From positions 5,127 to 69,126 of the forward strand of contig CAZVLN010000011.1 of NCBI GenBank assembly GCA_964627995.1: a stretch of 64,000 nucleotides of DNA, written 5' to 3'. The notes under the pieces are model-generated. The model saw nothing but the letters and a program-made list of their open reading frames with translations. It had not been told where the DNA came from and did no database searches. Numbering within the stretch: the first letter of the stretch is position 1; each line of letters begins with the position of its first letter. This document shows, piece by piece, positions 16,367 through 25,513 of this stretch. A program made the position numbers and the translations under genes. Source of the DNA: JAWLFI01 sp964627995 (GTDB taxonomy: Bacteria; Bacteroidota; Bacteroidia; Chitinophagales; Saprospiraceae).

Positions 16367-17473
16367 CTAAACTTTGACAAAGGGACGTTTAGTAATTTCA
16401 GCCGGAACTTGTTTTTTGCCTAAATCTATTTGAATGGAAGTCCCCACCTTATTATGCGGCTTTTCTACATATCCCATGCCAATCGGAACACCTAATGTGG
16501 GCGAGAGTGAGCCCGAAGTAACTCGACCAATTGTATGTCCATTTTCATCGAGTATGGGATAATCTTTGCGTGGGACACGACGACCTTGGATGGTAAACCC
16601 AACGAGTCGCTGTTCCAGCCCTTCCTCTTTCTGACGTTCTATGATAGAGCGACCAACGAACTTTCCTTTGCTTTTCAATTTAGTGATCCAGCCCAAACCG
16701 GCGGAAAGTGGAGAGGTCGTATCATCGATATCATTTCCATATAAGCAGAATCCCATTTCTAAGCGAAGGGTATCTCTTGCTCCAAGACCGCAAGGAAGTA
16801 TGTCGAACTCCTGCCCTGCCTTCAGGAGTTGACTCCATATTTGCTCAGCCTTGTCTGCTGGGAAATACAATTCGAAGCCGCCTGAACCGGTGTATCCGGT
16901 AGCTGAAATAATAACATCAGATTGATCGCCCACTTTTCCATGTATAAATTGGTAAAATGGGATTTCGCTAACATCCATATCAGTCAGCTTATTCAATACC
17001 TCAGAGGCTTTAGGGCCTTGCAGCGCAAGTAAGGCTGTATTTTGTGAGGTGTTTATTGCAGTAGCGTCACAACCGTGGTGGTGTTCATGCATCCAATTCC
17101 AGTCCTTTTCAATATTGGATGCGTTAACGACTGCCATATATTTTAGCTTATCGCTTTGACTGGGAAGCCGATAAATCAGCAAATCATCGACAATTCCGCC
17201 GGATCCATTTGGCATACAAGTATAATGAGCCTGTCCTTCACTCAAGGCAGATACATTATTGGTGGTCACGTGATCAAGCCACTTTCTGGCCTCCACTCCC
17301 TCAACAATAAAGGTTCCCATGTGAGAAACGTCAAAAAGGCCGACGCGTTCGCGAACAGCTTTGTGTTCTTCTTTTATAGAAGAGTAAACTATGGGCATTT
17401 CGAAACCTGCAAAATCCGCCATCTTTGCGCCGGAATCAATATGCGTAGAATAAAGTGCTGTCTTTTTTGTCAT
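16367..17473 (-). CDS. gcvT: Aminomethyltransferase, glycine cleavage system T protein
   Basis: A 368-residue GcvT of normal length. It transfers the aminomethyl methylene from the lipoylated H protein to tetrahydrofolate, releasing ammonia. Visible signatures: MPIVYSSIKEEHKAVRE with the FDVSHMG segment near 48-55, the folate-site region VEGVEARKWLDHVTTNN, the ISATGYTGSGGFELYFP block near 190-205 and CGLGARDTLRLEMG near 230. The other glycine-cleavage genes (gcvH, gcvP) are not in the window. Its ATG overlaps the stop of the HEAT-cyclophilin gene by ATGA, so the two are translationally coupled. Confidence 0.95.
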   Translation of the reverse strand: MTKKTALYSTHIDSGAKMADFAGFEMPIVYSSIKEEHKAVRERVGLFDVSHMGTFIVEGVEARKWLDHVTTNNVSALSEGQAHYTCMPNGSGGIVDDLLIYRLPSQSDKLKYMAVVNASNIEKDWNWMHEHHHGCDATAINTSQNTALLALQGPKASEVLNKLTDMDVSEIPFYQFIHGKVGDQSDVIISATGYTGSGGFELYFPADKAEQIWSQLLKAGQEFDILPCGLGARDTLRLEMGFCLYGNDIDDTTSPLSAGLGWITKLKSKGKFVGRSIIERQKEEGLEQRLVGFTIQGRRVPRKDYPILDENGHTIGRVTSGSLSPTLGVPIGMGYVEKPHNKVGTSIQIDLGKKQVPAEITKRPFVKV

Positions 17474-19512
17474 TTGGATAGGTTTTCAACGTGCATGGAT
17501 TTTATGATACTCCCAGCTGTTATATCATTTAATAATTCAATTCCAAAAATCACTTGGCCCCACTTTGTATATCTTCCGTCCAGATGTGGGGTAGCTCTCA
17601 AGGTAATAAACCATTGGTTAGACTCTGTATGTGGCCCTATGCTCGCCATTCCACAAGAACCCGCATTATGGTAATGTGCATATGGACTTGTCTCTGTAGG
17701 CAAGAGAAAATCGCCGCTATCATAACCGTGGCCTGTAGGGCATCCGGTTTGAACCACAAAGTTAGGAACCACGCGATGCCAAGCTTTGCCATCGTAATAT
17801 CCACTTTCAACTTCAGCAATAAGTTGAGCTACTGTTAATGGGGCTTCATGGGGATATAGAGCGATACGAATTTCACCCTGCTCCAGTTTTACGACTAATT
17901 GAGTGCTATCACTCATGCGCTCCCAAATTCGACCATATGGTTTTATTGCTGCTACCTTTTTCCGCTTTACATATGAAATGTCCAAAGAGTCTAATAGCAG
18001 CTCGAGTGCCTTGCCCGCTTCGATCTGTCGGGGCCACTCCAGAGATTGGTAGACTGCCAATACAAAAGAGGAGTCTGAAGCCCAATCTTGGGGTCTATCC
18101 ACTCCGAGTTCTGTAGCAATTTCTGCACTAACCGTTTGAGTACTGGTTTCGCCTTCAATAGATTTTTTCAGTAAAGGAATAATTGTTTTGCGCTGTGAAT
18201 CAGAAAAATTACAACTTCCATCTGTGCAGTATTCATTTTGGAGAGCGATCAAAATATCCGTTCGAATAATTCCATCCTCAGCTTTGAGCGCGAAAGCAAC
18301 TACTTCTTCAAAAAAATCACCTGAAGAAACCAACTGTTCAATAAGGATCTTTCGATCAGCTCGACTCATATCATTCGGCCAGAAGGCCAGTAATTCTTTA
18401 GTAATATTGCGCTTTGACAGCTGATAATAGAAGGGTAAATTCTCCAATGCTGCGGCATACAAAATAAAGCGCGTAGACTTTGGAAAGGATTCCTTTCTAG
18501 CCCATTCGGCATAGTCCAGGGCATCGTGCTGATTACCATATTGGAGGAAATAGCGCGCTGCCAGTTGACTAATTTTGGTATTGGGATCTCCTAAAATATT
18601 TTTGAAAAAGCGATTGGACTGTTGAGGTCGGTCTTTAAGTAAGCCTCTACCGCAAAGAAACCGAAGTGTAGGATCTTCCTCTGCGTTGGCAAAGGCAGAG
18701 GCCAATAACTCATTTGCCCGTGATGACGAGCAGTTGGGTAAGGAGCGGGCCAATTGTCGTTTGAGTTGAATGTCAATCGTTTTTTCGAAAGTTCGGATAA
18801 GGCCAAATTGTAAGGTATCTAAAGGGTCGGAACTAAAGCGCGCCAGGTAGTCTGCTGCTATGTAATGCGCTTCCCTGGGATGAAGAGGTTGGGCAATTAC
18901 ATTCAACATGAAGTGCTTCACTTCTTTTAATTCATGGCCATTTTGAGCGATATGATATAACCCCCTTAATCGGCCGAGGTTGAGAATTGAATCTCGCGGA
19001 GAGTAGGTACTGACAGTAATCATTTCCATGGCTTCCTTAGGGCCGCCGAGCCTTCCTGATGATTCAAGAATAGTTGCATTATAATGCTGCCTTTGCATCA
19101 AAGAGTCATCAATATCAAACGCTTGTTTCAAATCAGGCAGAGAGGAGGGGGTTCCCATCTGACCTAAACTGTAAGCTGCTCTAGTGCGAATTTCAATATG
19201 GGGAGATTGTAATAACTGAATGAGTGATGGGGCAAACTGCGTCGATGGTGTTGTAGATAATGCCATCAAAGCAGCGTATTGCCGCATGGGATCATTAGCA
19301 TCTAAATACTTTTGGATCATACCTGTGTCGTTCCTGACCTGAGCATACCATAAACTGACGAAGGATGTATCTGAAAAATCGATCGAAAAAGGAGGAGCCC
19401 CATCTCGATCCGCATCCGTAGGTGGTGTGCATGACGAAAAAGAACTCAACGTCCACATCATACATATATAGCCAAACATTAGAAATGAGGTTCTCAGCAC
19501 TTTATTTGTCAT
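17470..19512 (-). CDS. Lipoprotein with HEAT-like repeats and C-terminal cyclophilin domain
   Basis: A 680-residue exported lipoprotein. It starts at the ATG at 19512 with a signal peptide ending SSFSSC, where the Cys is lipidated. Residues about 60-500 consist of HEAT-like helical repeats (MRQYAALMALS, IEIRTRAAYSLGQMG and similar). The last 150 residues are a cyclophilin-type peptidyl-prolyl isomerase with WHRVVPNFVVQTG, GPHTESNQWFITL and LDGRYTKWGQV. The likely role is folding of envelope proteins in the periplasm. It lies 13 bases after the class A PBP gene and overlaps gcvT by 4 bases. A TTG-type upstream extension would run into the PBP gene and is unlikely. Confidence 0.87.
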   Translation of the reverse strand: MTNKVLRTSFLMFGYICMMWTLSSFSSCTPPTDADRDGAPPFSIDFSDTSFVSLWYAQVRNDTGMIQKYLDANDPMRQYAALMALSTTPSTQFAPSLIQLLQSPHIEIRTRAAYSLGQMGTPSSLPDLKQAFDIDDSLMQRQHYNATILESSGRLGGPKEAMEMITVSTYSPRDSILNLGRLRGLYHIAQNGHELKEVKHFMLNVIAQPLHPREAHYIAADYLARFSSDPLDTLQFGLIRTFEKTIDIQLKRQLARSLPNCSSSRANELLASAFANAEEDPTLRFLCGRGLLKDRPQQSNRFFKNILGDPNTKISQLAARYFLQYGNQHDALDYAEWARKESFPKSTRFILYAAALENLPFYYQLSKRNITKELLAFWPNDMSRADRKILIEQLVSSGDFFEEVVAFALKAEDGIIRTDILIALQNEYCTDGSCNFSDSQRKTIIPLLKKSIEGETSTQTVSAEIATELGVDRPQDWASDSSFVLAVYQSLEWPRQIEAGKALELLLDSLDISYVKRKKVAAIKPYGRIWERMSDSTQLVVKLEQGEIRIALYPHEAPLTVAQLIAEVESGYYDGKAWHRVVPNFVVQTGCPTGHGYDSGDFLLPTETSPYAHYHNAGSCGMASIGPHTESNQWFITLRATPHLDGRYTKWGQVIFGIELLNDITAGSIIKSMHVENLSK

Positions 19513-19525
19513 ATCTGATGCATAT

Positions 19526-22087
19526 TTATTGTCCAAACTGCTGAATATTACGTTGGGGTGTATCACTGTCCTTGTCTTGGCCTGTACCATACCGGTCACA
19601 AACAGTTTCTATTTTTAGATCTTCCGGCTGTTTAAACATTTCGCTAGAATTGAAATTTATGAGATCTTCCTCTCTACTTTCGAGATTTCGAAAAAACTCT
19701 GTAAATATGGGTCTTGCCATTGTTGAGCCCTGACCTAAGGCTATATTTCGGAACCGGATCCATCTGTCTTCACCGCCAACCCATGTACCCAGCACGAGAT
19801 TAGGACTGATTCCCATATACCAGGCGTCAGTTTGATCTTGAGTCGTTCCTGTTTTTCCACCCACATCAGACTTTAGGGATCCTTTATACTTAGCTACTGA
19901 CCCAGCCTTGCGCAGCAGTTCTACCATGACATAATTTACATCCGGGTTGATGGCTAAATTACTCTTTGATACGTTTTGATAGATTACTTTCCCATTCCGA
20001 TCTTCAATGCGTGACACAAAAAACGGGGTGTTATAAACGCCCTCATTAGCAAAGGTTCCGTAGGCCCCTGTCATTTCTAAAACATTCAAATCGGCTGCAC
20101 CCAAACCTATAGAAGGTTGCCTAGGGATTTTCTTTCTGCCGTTGGGTAAGGTAGCTGAGCTGTCAATGCCCATATTGTTAATTAGCCCAAGTATAGGTTT
20201 TACGTCACCCAACTGCTTAAGTAAATACACTGTAACTGTATTTTTGGACTGCTTCAGAGCTTCGTAAAGCGTAAGTGGGCCACGCGTATATTCGTCTGTT
20301 GCATTCTTAGGTGACCAGGGCTTTATCAAATTGAAATTTCCTTCACCGGGTTTGATGGTGTATTGCACATCCGTCACGGGAAAGCATGGGGAGAACCCTT
20401 GGTACGCAATTGCTGTAGCATAAACAAAAGGTTTAAAAGTAGACCCTACCTGTCGATCGGATAATACGTGATCGTACTTGAAGTATTTATGGTCAGCACC
20501 TCCAACCCACGCTCTGACGGCACCAGAATTGGGATCCATGGCGACAGAACCCACCTGCAAGATCATTCGATGATATTTCAGTGAGTCTAAGGGACTCATG
20601 ACCGTATCCTTTTCTCCAGTGGAATTGTAAGCAAAAACCGTCATTTTACGCTCTGTGGAGAATTGGCGATCTATTTCTTCTTCAAATGCCTTCCAGTCTG
20701 ACTTCAAGCTCGGCCACACATCAGATGCCATCACATTTTGGTATGCGTTTAATTTCGATTCAGATATATACCCTTTTGCTAAAACACGATTGAGGTAATT
20801 GGGGTCCTTTTCTGCTTTCAGCATTCTAGAGATATCATAATCCCTTAGGTCTAATCCGAAATCGGAATTGATCTGGGCGGCATGAGCTGCGAATGTTCTT
20901 GAGAATAAAGAACGATATCTGCTGGTTCCCTGAATTTGCCTATCCAGTGTTGATTGCTTAATATCAGTAGCAATATTATCATAGCGATACGACCATATAT
21001 CTTTCCCCGACCAATGATTGAAAAACTTACTTTGCAGCGATTCCATATGTTCTATTACCGCTTTTTCTAAGATTTTCTGGTAATCGAGATTTAGGGTAGT
21101 ATATACCTTTAAGCCATCGCGATAAATATTATACATCTGACCGTTGGCATTTTTCAATTCACGCTCTCGGATCATATCCTTTAACCATTCTGCTAGGGAG
21201 GCTCGAAAGTAGGTGGCCGAGCCGCTGATGTGGGAGGATCGCTCAAAATTTGACAAGTCGAGAGAACTTGCTTGCAGGGAATCCTTTTCTGCCTCTGAAA
21301 TGTATTTCTTCTTTTCCATTTGGGCTAAGACCACATTACGCCTATTGATGCAGTTTTCTGGGAACTTAACCGGATTATAAAGCACTGAGTTTTTGAGCAT
21401 ACCAACAAGGATAGCCGCTTCGTCAATACTCAGTTCGCTTTGTTCTTTTCCAAAATAAGTCCGAGCGGCCGCATCCACTCCATAAGCTCCATATATAAAA
21501 TCATACTCATTTATATACATGGCCAGTATCTCTTCCTTCGTATATCGACGCTCAAGCCGGACAGCGGTATACCATTCTTTAAGTTTATAGTTAATAAGAC
21601 GAAAAGCTTTTCCAATTTTGCCCAACCCAGAGAAATCCCGCTGAGAATAAAGCTGCTTAGCCAATTGCTGGGTAATAGTACTTCCTCCGCCAGAGCTCCC
21701 TTGCTGAAGAATAATAGTTTTGAATAAAACTCGAAGTAAAGATCTACCGTCAATACCGGAATGTTCAAAATAACGTACATCCTCAGTTGAAATCAGCGCT
21801 TTTACCAAATACGGATTGAGACTATCATAGGGCACTGCTACCCTGTTTTGAACATAATACCGCCCCACATCTCTCCCATATTGATCATATACTTCTGTGG
21901 CATAGTCGATATCCGGGTTTTCTAACTCCTCAAATCCTGGCAGATCGGAAAAGCTAAACAGATAAAGGAATAGAAATATGGCAAATAGACTCAAGCCGTA
22001 AAAGATCCATATCTTTTTAACCCATGAGGAAAACCGCTGATTTCTAGTGGGGCCCGGAGCCTCGGATTTTTCTTTTCGTTTTGCCAT
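19526..22087 (-). CDS. mrcA: Class A penicillin-binding protein 1A
   Basis: An 853-residue bifunctional peptidoglycan synthase. One N-terminal TM helix (about 27-45) anchors it. The GT51 glycosyltransferase domain has Glu102 in STEDVRYFEHSGID, GGSTITQQLAKQLY near 135-148 and RRYTKEEILAMYINEYDF. The transpeptidase domain has Ser549-Thr-Phe-Lys552, Ser614-Lys-Asn616 and Lys745-Thr-Gly. It polymerises lipid II and cross-links stem peptides in the periplasm. Length is normal for PBP1A. A perfect TAnnTTTG box upstream, inside the end of aroB, could give it its own promoter. Confidence 0.95.
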   Translation of the reverse strand: MAKRKEKSEAPGPTRNQRFSSWVKKIWIFYGLSLFAIFLFLYLFSFSDLPGFEELENPDIDYATEVYDQYGRDVGRYYVQNRVAVPYDSLNPYLVKALISTEDVRYFEHSGIDGRSLLRVLFKTIILQQGSSGGGSTITQQLAKQLYSQRDFSGLGKIGKAFRLINYKLKEWYTAVRLERRYTKEEILAMYINEYDFIYGAYGVDAAARTYFGKEQSELSIDEAAILVGMLKNSVLYNPVKFPENCINRRNVVLAQMEKKKYISEAEKDSLQASSLDLSNFERSSHISGSATYFRASLAEWLKDMIRERELKNANGQMYNIYRDGLKVYTTLNLDYQKILEKAVIEHMESLQSKFFNHWSGKDIWSYRYDNIATDIKQSTLDRQIQGTSRYRSLFSRTFAAHAAQINSDFGLDLRDYDISRMLKAEKDPNYLNRVLAKGYISESKLNAYQNVMASDVWPSLKSDWKAFEEEIDRQFSTERKMTVFAYNSTGEKDTVMSPLDSLKYHRMILQVGSVAMDPNSGAVRAWVGGADHKYFKYDHVLSDRQVGSTFKPFVYATAIAYQGFSPCFPVTDVQYTIKPGEGNFNLIKPWSPKNATDEYTRGPLTLYEALKQSKNTVTVYLLKQLGDVKPILGLINNMGIDSSATLPNGRKKIPRQPSIGLGAADLNVLEMTGAYGTFANEGVYNTPFFVSRIEDRNGKVIYQNVSKSNLAINPDVNYVMVELLRKAGSVAKYKGSLKSDVGGKTGTTQDQTDAWYMGISPNLVLGTWVGGEDRWIRFRNIALGQGSTMARPIFTEFFRNLESREEDLINFNSSEMFKQPEDLKIETVCDRYGTGQDKDSDTPQRNIQQFGQ

Positions 22088-22112
22088 TTAGGAGAAGTTA
22101 AACCTTTAATTA

Positions 22113-22120
22113 CAAAGTTA
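22113..22120 (-). promoter_or_regulatory. Candidate -7 box for the PBP gene
   Basis: TAACTTTG on the minus strand is a perfect TAnnTTTG match, ending 26 bases before the PBP ATG and overlapping the aroB stop. No -33 TTTG was seen. Confidence 0.4.
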
Positions 22121-23179
22121 CGAGTTTTCCATCGCATTGCAGTAAGAACGAAGTGCATCCTTTATCATCGTATTTGAAACCTGGTGATTTATACCAACAC
22201 CTCCCCAATCATATACTAAGGAGAAATTAATCTGGCGATTTAAATTCTTTTTATCGCCTTTCATAAATCCAAAAATGGAATCGATATCCATTTTTGAAAT
22301 AACAGGTAAATCAAAAAATTCAGCAATATATTGTTGCAGTATTCGCTTTTTATCCTCCAGGATCAAATCTGAAAAAAAAGCAATCTCAGTTTCAATCCAT
22401 AAACCAGCTGCCACAGCTTGACCGTGATGAATAATACGAAAATCCTTTAAAAAGAGTGATTCAATAGCATGTCCGGCAGTATGGCCAGCATTGAGTTTTT
22501 TACGTATGCCTTTATCAAAGAGATCAGACTCCACACAATCCATTTTCACCTGCATGACTTCTTTCAAAAATGAGAAAGAACATAAGGCTTGACAATCTTC
22601 AACAGTTCTCGCTGAAAAAACTTGATGGAGGACATCCCCCCCGCTTATGAGGGCGTGTTTTAGTATTTCGGCCCAGGCATTTTGCCATTCTGAATGAGGC
22701 AAGGTTTTTAGAAAACGAAGGTCTAAAATGGTCTGCTCAGGGAAATAAAACGATCCTATTCTGTTTTTCCAATGAGATAAATTAATGCCATTTTTTCCTC
22801 CGATAGCCGCATCAATCATACCAAGTAAAGTGGTAGGTATATATGTTACTCTGACACCACGCATAAATGTCGATGCGACAAATCCCGCCATGTCGGTAAT
22901 AATACCCCCTCCAATAGCGATGATATGACTTTCCCGATCTGCACGATTAGCACTTAGAAATTCCCACATTTTAGTTGCGGTAGATAAATTTTTTGACTTC
23001 TCATTTGCATGTAAACAAAGGGTGGGAATGTCTACCCAGCTTTTTATGCTATATAATTCCTCTACCCGTTTATCCACCATACAAAATAACCTTTCCGAGT
23101 CACTTGCCTGGATATTTATAAGCCACTCTTTGGCTGTTATCGGTAAAATGTGGTCTCGCTTCAAGCTTTGTTTATTCAT
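22118..23179 (-). CDS. aroB: 3-dehydroquinate synthase
   Basis: A 353-residue AroB, second step of the shikimate pathway, converting DAHP to 3-dehydroquinate with NAD+ and a divalent metal. Signatures: the NAD-binding IIAIGGGIITDMAGFVASTFMRG near 95-115, the PTTLLGMIDAAIGGKNGIN block near 125-145, AEILKHALI near 180 and the metal-ligand His pair in LNAGHTAGHAIE near 240. Length is normal. Its start overlaps the end of the upstream monooxygenase-like gene by 8 bases. aroA lies about 9 kb away on the same strand, not in the same operon. Confidence 0.95.
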   Translation of the reverse strand: MNKQSLKRDHILPITAKEWLINIQASDSERLFCMVDKRVEELYSIKSWVDIPTLCLHANEKSKNLSTATKMWEFLSANRADRESHIIAIGGGIITDMAGFVASTFMRGVRVTYIPTTLLGMIDAAIGGKNGINLSHWKNRIGSFYFPEQTILDLRFLKTLPHSEWQNAWAEILKHALISGGDVLHQVFSARTVEDCQALCSFSFLKEVMQVKMDCVESDLFDKGIRKKLNAGHTAGHAIESLFLKDFRIIHHGQAVAAGLWIETEIAFFSDLILEDKKRILQQYIAEFFDLPVISKMDIDSIFGFMKGDKKNLNRQINFSLVYDWGGVGINHQVSNTMIKDALRSYCNAMENS

Positions 23180-23462
23180 GCCAAATTTGGTCTACACTCC
23201 ATGCTTGAGGCTTTTCTCTAAACAGTGGCTTTACCCGAGCCCAGGTGGAAGTGAATAATTCACTCTTTCGATAGGCTTCAAGATCTGCTGTGGATTTCCA
23301 TTCACTGTATGTAAAGAAAATATGAGGTTGATCCCTATCCCGTAATAATTGGAGGGATAAACAGCCAGGGAAAGCCCGAATTTTTGGTGCTGAGTTATGA
23401 AAATGCTTCAAAAATGCTTCGCTGCTATGTGATGAAAAAACCATTTTTACAATTCGTAACAT
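23172..23462 (-). CDS. Antibiotic biosynthesis monooxygenase (ABM)-domain protein
   Basis: A 96-residue dimeric alpha+beta barrel protein with the ABM pattern: an N-terminal strand MLRIVKMVF, FLKHFHNSAPKIRAFPGCLSLQLLRD, then HIFFTYSEWKSTADLEAYRKS. Relatives include quinol monooxygenases, heme-degrading IsdG and aldehyde-binding proteins; with no catalytic residue conserved across the family the reaction is unknown. It sits between the SAM-hydrolase-like gene (2-base gap) and aroB (8-base overlap), clearly cotranscribed. Confidence 0.85.
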   Translation of the reverse strand: MLRIVKMVFSSHSSEAFLKHFHNSAPKIRAFPGCLSLQLLRDRDQPHIFFTYSEWKSTADLEAYRKSELFTSTWARVKPLFREKPQAWSVDQIWHE

Positions 23463-23464
23463 AG

Positions 23465-24232
23465 TTAATAAAATTCAATTTGAACCGTATCATTAAGTCG
23501 TAAATCCAATAAATCAGATGCTCTTCCTAAGTGAATAGCAATTTCCAAAAAACCTAGCGAATTAAAACGACAGAGGGTGTCTCCTACTCCTTCTTCGGCA
23601 TAGTGCTGGCTTACATAGGTGATGGGGTCGAAGCGCTTAAAGTACAAAGCAAATTGTCTGCCCTTTCGAACCTTTTCATAAAGATCTTGAGTGATGTTAG
23701 TGATTACATTTCCATACTCATCAATATAAATCACTGTACCTCGGATCGTTTTTTCTCGCACTACAGGGTGCAATTTAATCCGCTGATCATAATCGTCGCA
23801 AATGGGGAAATCCTGTAGCGTACCTTTTTCCGCAATATGAATAGCTGCATTTGTCATCACCTGACCCGGCCACTGTCCAACATCCGCTGTACTGCCGATT
23901 TGGTGGACATCATATGAGTGTTCCTCAAAAACTAAAGAAAACAAGCCATTATTGGGACCAATAAAAAAGTGATTATTGGCTCTAAGTGCAACCCATTTGC
24001 TTACAGGCGAATAAAATGCATTGACATGTACGATGTGTATAGTTTGTTCGGGAAAATCCCTATAACATGCTTGTAATTGGTGCGCAGCCTCTACTCTATT
24101 AAAATGCTCAATCTCATGAGTAATATCCACAATTTGAGCATCCATAATTTCCTTAAGGATAAGACCTTTCATTCGACCAACAGTAAAGTGATCTTTCCCA
24201 GAATCAGTAATAAGTGTAAATAATTTACGCAT
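23465..24232 (-). CDS. SAM hydroxide adenosyltransferase-like (DUF62) protein
   Basis: A 255-residue protein of the SAM-dependent chlorinase/fluorinase/hydrolase family. The N-terminal domain has LITDSGKDHFTVGRMKG, DITHEIEHFNRVEAAHQL and HFFIGPNNGLFSLVFEE; the C-terminal beta-barrel has VIYIDEYGNVITNIT. Typical members split SAM to adenosine and methionine using an Asp-Arg-His set. Here the VVDPGVG-R region reads HVNAFYSPVSKW, so the Asp and Arg appear to be lost, and the HGRDxFAP motif is also absent. Activity may therefore differ or be lost. It leads the operon with the ABM protein and aroB. Confidence 0.83.
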   Translation of the reverse strand: MRKLFTLITDSGKDHFTVGRMKGLILKEIMDAQIVDITHEIEHFNRVEAAHQLQACYRDFPEQTIHIVHVNAFYSPVSKWVALRANNHFFIGPNNGLFSLVFEEHSYDVHQIGSTADVGQWPGQVMTNAAIHIAEKGTLQDFPICDDYDQRIKLHPVVREKTIRGTVIYIDEYGNVITNITQDLYEKVRKGRQFALYFKRFDPITYVSQHYAEEGVGDTLCRFNSLGFLEIAIHLGRASDLLDLRLNDTVQIEFY

Positions 24233-24255
24233 AAGAGACTATATATAGCAGCTAA

Positions 24256-24263
24256 CAAATATA
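24256..24263 (-). promoter_or_regulatory. Candidate -7 box for the DUF62-ABM-aroB operon
   Basis: TATATTTG on the minus strand is a perfect TAnnTTTG match, ending 24 bases before the ATG at 24232. It lies in the 59-base space after hemB. Confidence 0.45.
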
Positions 24264-24291
24264 AGATAAAATAGTCAGCAACTCGTCTGCC

Positions 24292-25269
24292 TTAATTTTC
24301 TTGTATTTCCCTAGCGAAATCAACGGCAAAATAGGTGATAATCAAATCCGCTCCTGCGCGTTTTAGAGCTAATAAGGTTTCAGCAACCCCCTCATGTAAA
24401 TCTAACCATCCCTTTTCTGCGGCCGCCATTAGCATCGCACACTCACCACTTACGTGATAACAAACTACAGGCAAGTCAAAGTTTACTTTCAAGTCACTGA
24501 TAATATCCATATAGTGAACTGCGGGTTTTACCATCAAATAGTCAGCTCCTTCCTCGCAATCTAATCTTGCCTCGCGAAGGGCTTCGCGGCGATTGGAGGG
24601 ATCCATTTGATAGGTTTTCTTATCTCCCGATTTCGGAGCAGAGTCTAATGCATCACGGAACGGACCATAAAAGGCACTTGCGTATTTAGCTGTATAAGAC
24701 ATTATGCCTATATCCGAATAGCCCTCTTTATCTAAAGCTTGGCGTATAGCCAATACTCTGCCATCCATCATATCCGAAGGCCCTATCAAGTCAAATCCGG
24801 CATGCGCCTGGGCTATCGCCATTTTTTGTAAGACCTCAAGGGTTTCATCATTTACAATTTTTCCATCTATAACGATCCCGTCATGACCATCTGAACTGTA
24901 GGGATCCATTGCGACATCACTTATAATTGTAACGGCATCTCCAAATTGTTCGCGAATTTGGGTAGCAGACTCTAAATAAAAGTTATCAGAGTGGTAGCTG
25001 TAGGTAGCAAGCGGATCTTTCTTCTCGTCGGGTACGACAGGGAAAAGGATAAACTGATGAATTCCTAAATTTAAGGCTTCTTTAATATAGGGTATGGCCA
25101 CATCAAGAGACATACGAAACTGTCCGGGCAAACTTTTTATCTCATCTCTAATGCCCTCACCTCCTATTATAAATAAAGGTTGGATGAGTTGACTTGTAGT
25201 AAGAACTGTCTCAGAAACACCTCGGCGTATCGAATCTGAGCGTCTAAGTCTTCTTGGTCTTTCTATCAT
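24292..25269 (-). CDS. hemB: Delta-aminolevulinic acid dehydratase (porphobilinogen synthase)
   Basis: A 325-residue HemB that condenses two 5-aminolevulinate molecules to porphobilinogen in haem synthesis. It starts MIERPRRLRRSDSIRRG. The two active-site lysines lie in SYTAKYASAFYGPFRDA and DYLMVKPA. The metal loop reads DVAMDPYSSDGHDG without cysteines, so it belongs to the Mg2+/non-zinc class rather than the Zn-Cys class. The ATG at 25269 is chosen by homology; it overlaps the end of yidD by 26 bases. It is last of the GT2, DUF6702, yidD, hemB unit. Confidence 0.95.
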   Translation of the reverse strand: MIERPRRLRRSDSIRRGVSETVLTTSQLIQPLFIIGGEGIRDEIKSLPGQFRMSLDVAIPYIKEALNLGIHQFILFPVVPDEKKDPLATYSYHSDNFYLESATQIREQFGDAVTIISDVAMDPYSSDGHDGIVIDGKIVNDETLEVLQKMAIAQAHAGFDLIGPSDMMDGRVLAIRQALDKEGYSDIGIMSYTAKYASAFYGPFRDALDSAPKSGDKKTYQMDPSNRREALREARLDCEEGADYLMVKPAVHYMDIISDLKVNFDLPVVCYHVSGECAMLMAAAEKGWLDLHEGVAETLLALKRAGADLIITYFAVDFAREIQEN

Positions 25270-25513
25270 TTTGTTTTTCTTTATTTTTTGAAGCATTTGA
25301 GTCCGGAACAGGATCGTATCCATGGCCGCCCCAGGGATGGCACCTTCCTATTCGCTTCACCCCTAGCCAGAGCCCTTGAATAGCACCTCTTTTCTCAATC
25401 GCCTCAATCATATAATGGGAACAAGTGGGAGTATATCTACATTTACTTCCCAAGTAAGGCGATATAGCCATTTGATAAAATCGAATGGGGAGTATCAAAA
25501 TTTTCTTTATCAT
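25244..25513 (-). CDS. yidD: Membrane protein insertion efficiency factor YidD
   Basis: An 89-residue YidD. It has the family core FYQMAISPYLGSKCRYTPTC, HYMIEAIEKRGAIQGLWLG and KRIGRCHPWGGHGYDPVP, including the two conserved Cys of YTPTC/GRCHPWG. YidD is a small amphipathic protein at the inner membrane that aids YidC-dependent insertion. The ATG at 25513 overlaps the previous stop as ATGA. The tail is Lys/Asn-rich and overlaps hemB. It is usually near rpmH-rnpA-yidC; here it has been relocated beside hemB. Confidence 0.93.
   Translation of the reverse strand: MIKKILILPIRFYQMAISPYLGSKCRYTPTCSHYMIEAIEKRGAIQGLWLGVKRIGRCHPWGGHGYDPVPDSNASKNKEKQNDRKTKKT

Noticed and set aside
19513..19599. Upstream extension of the HEAT-cyclophilin gene
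   Set aside because: Would overlap the PBP 3' end and hide the lipoprotein signal; ATG 19512 is preferred.
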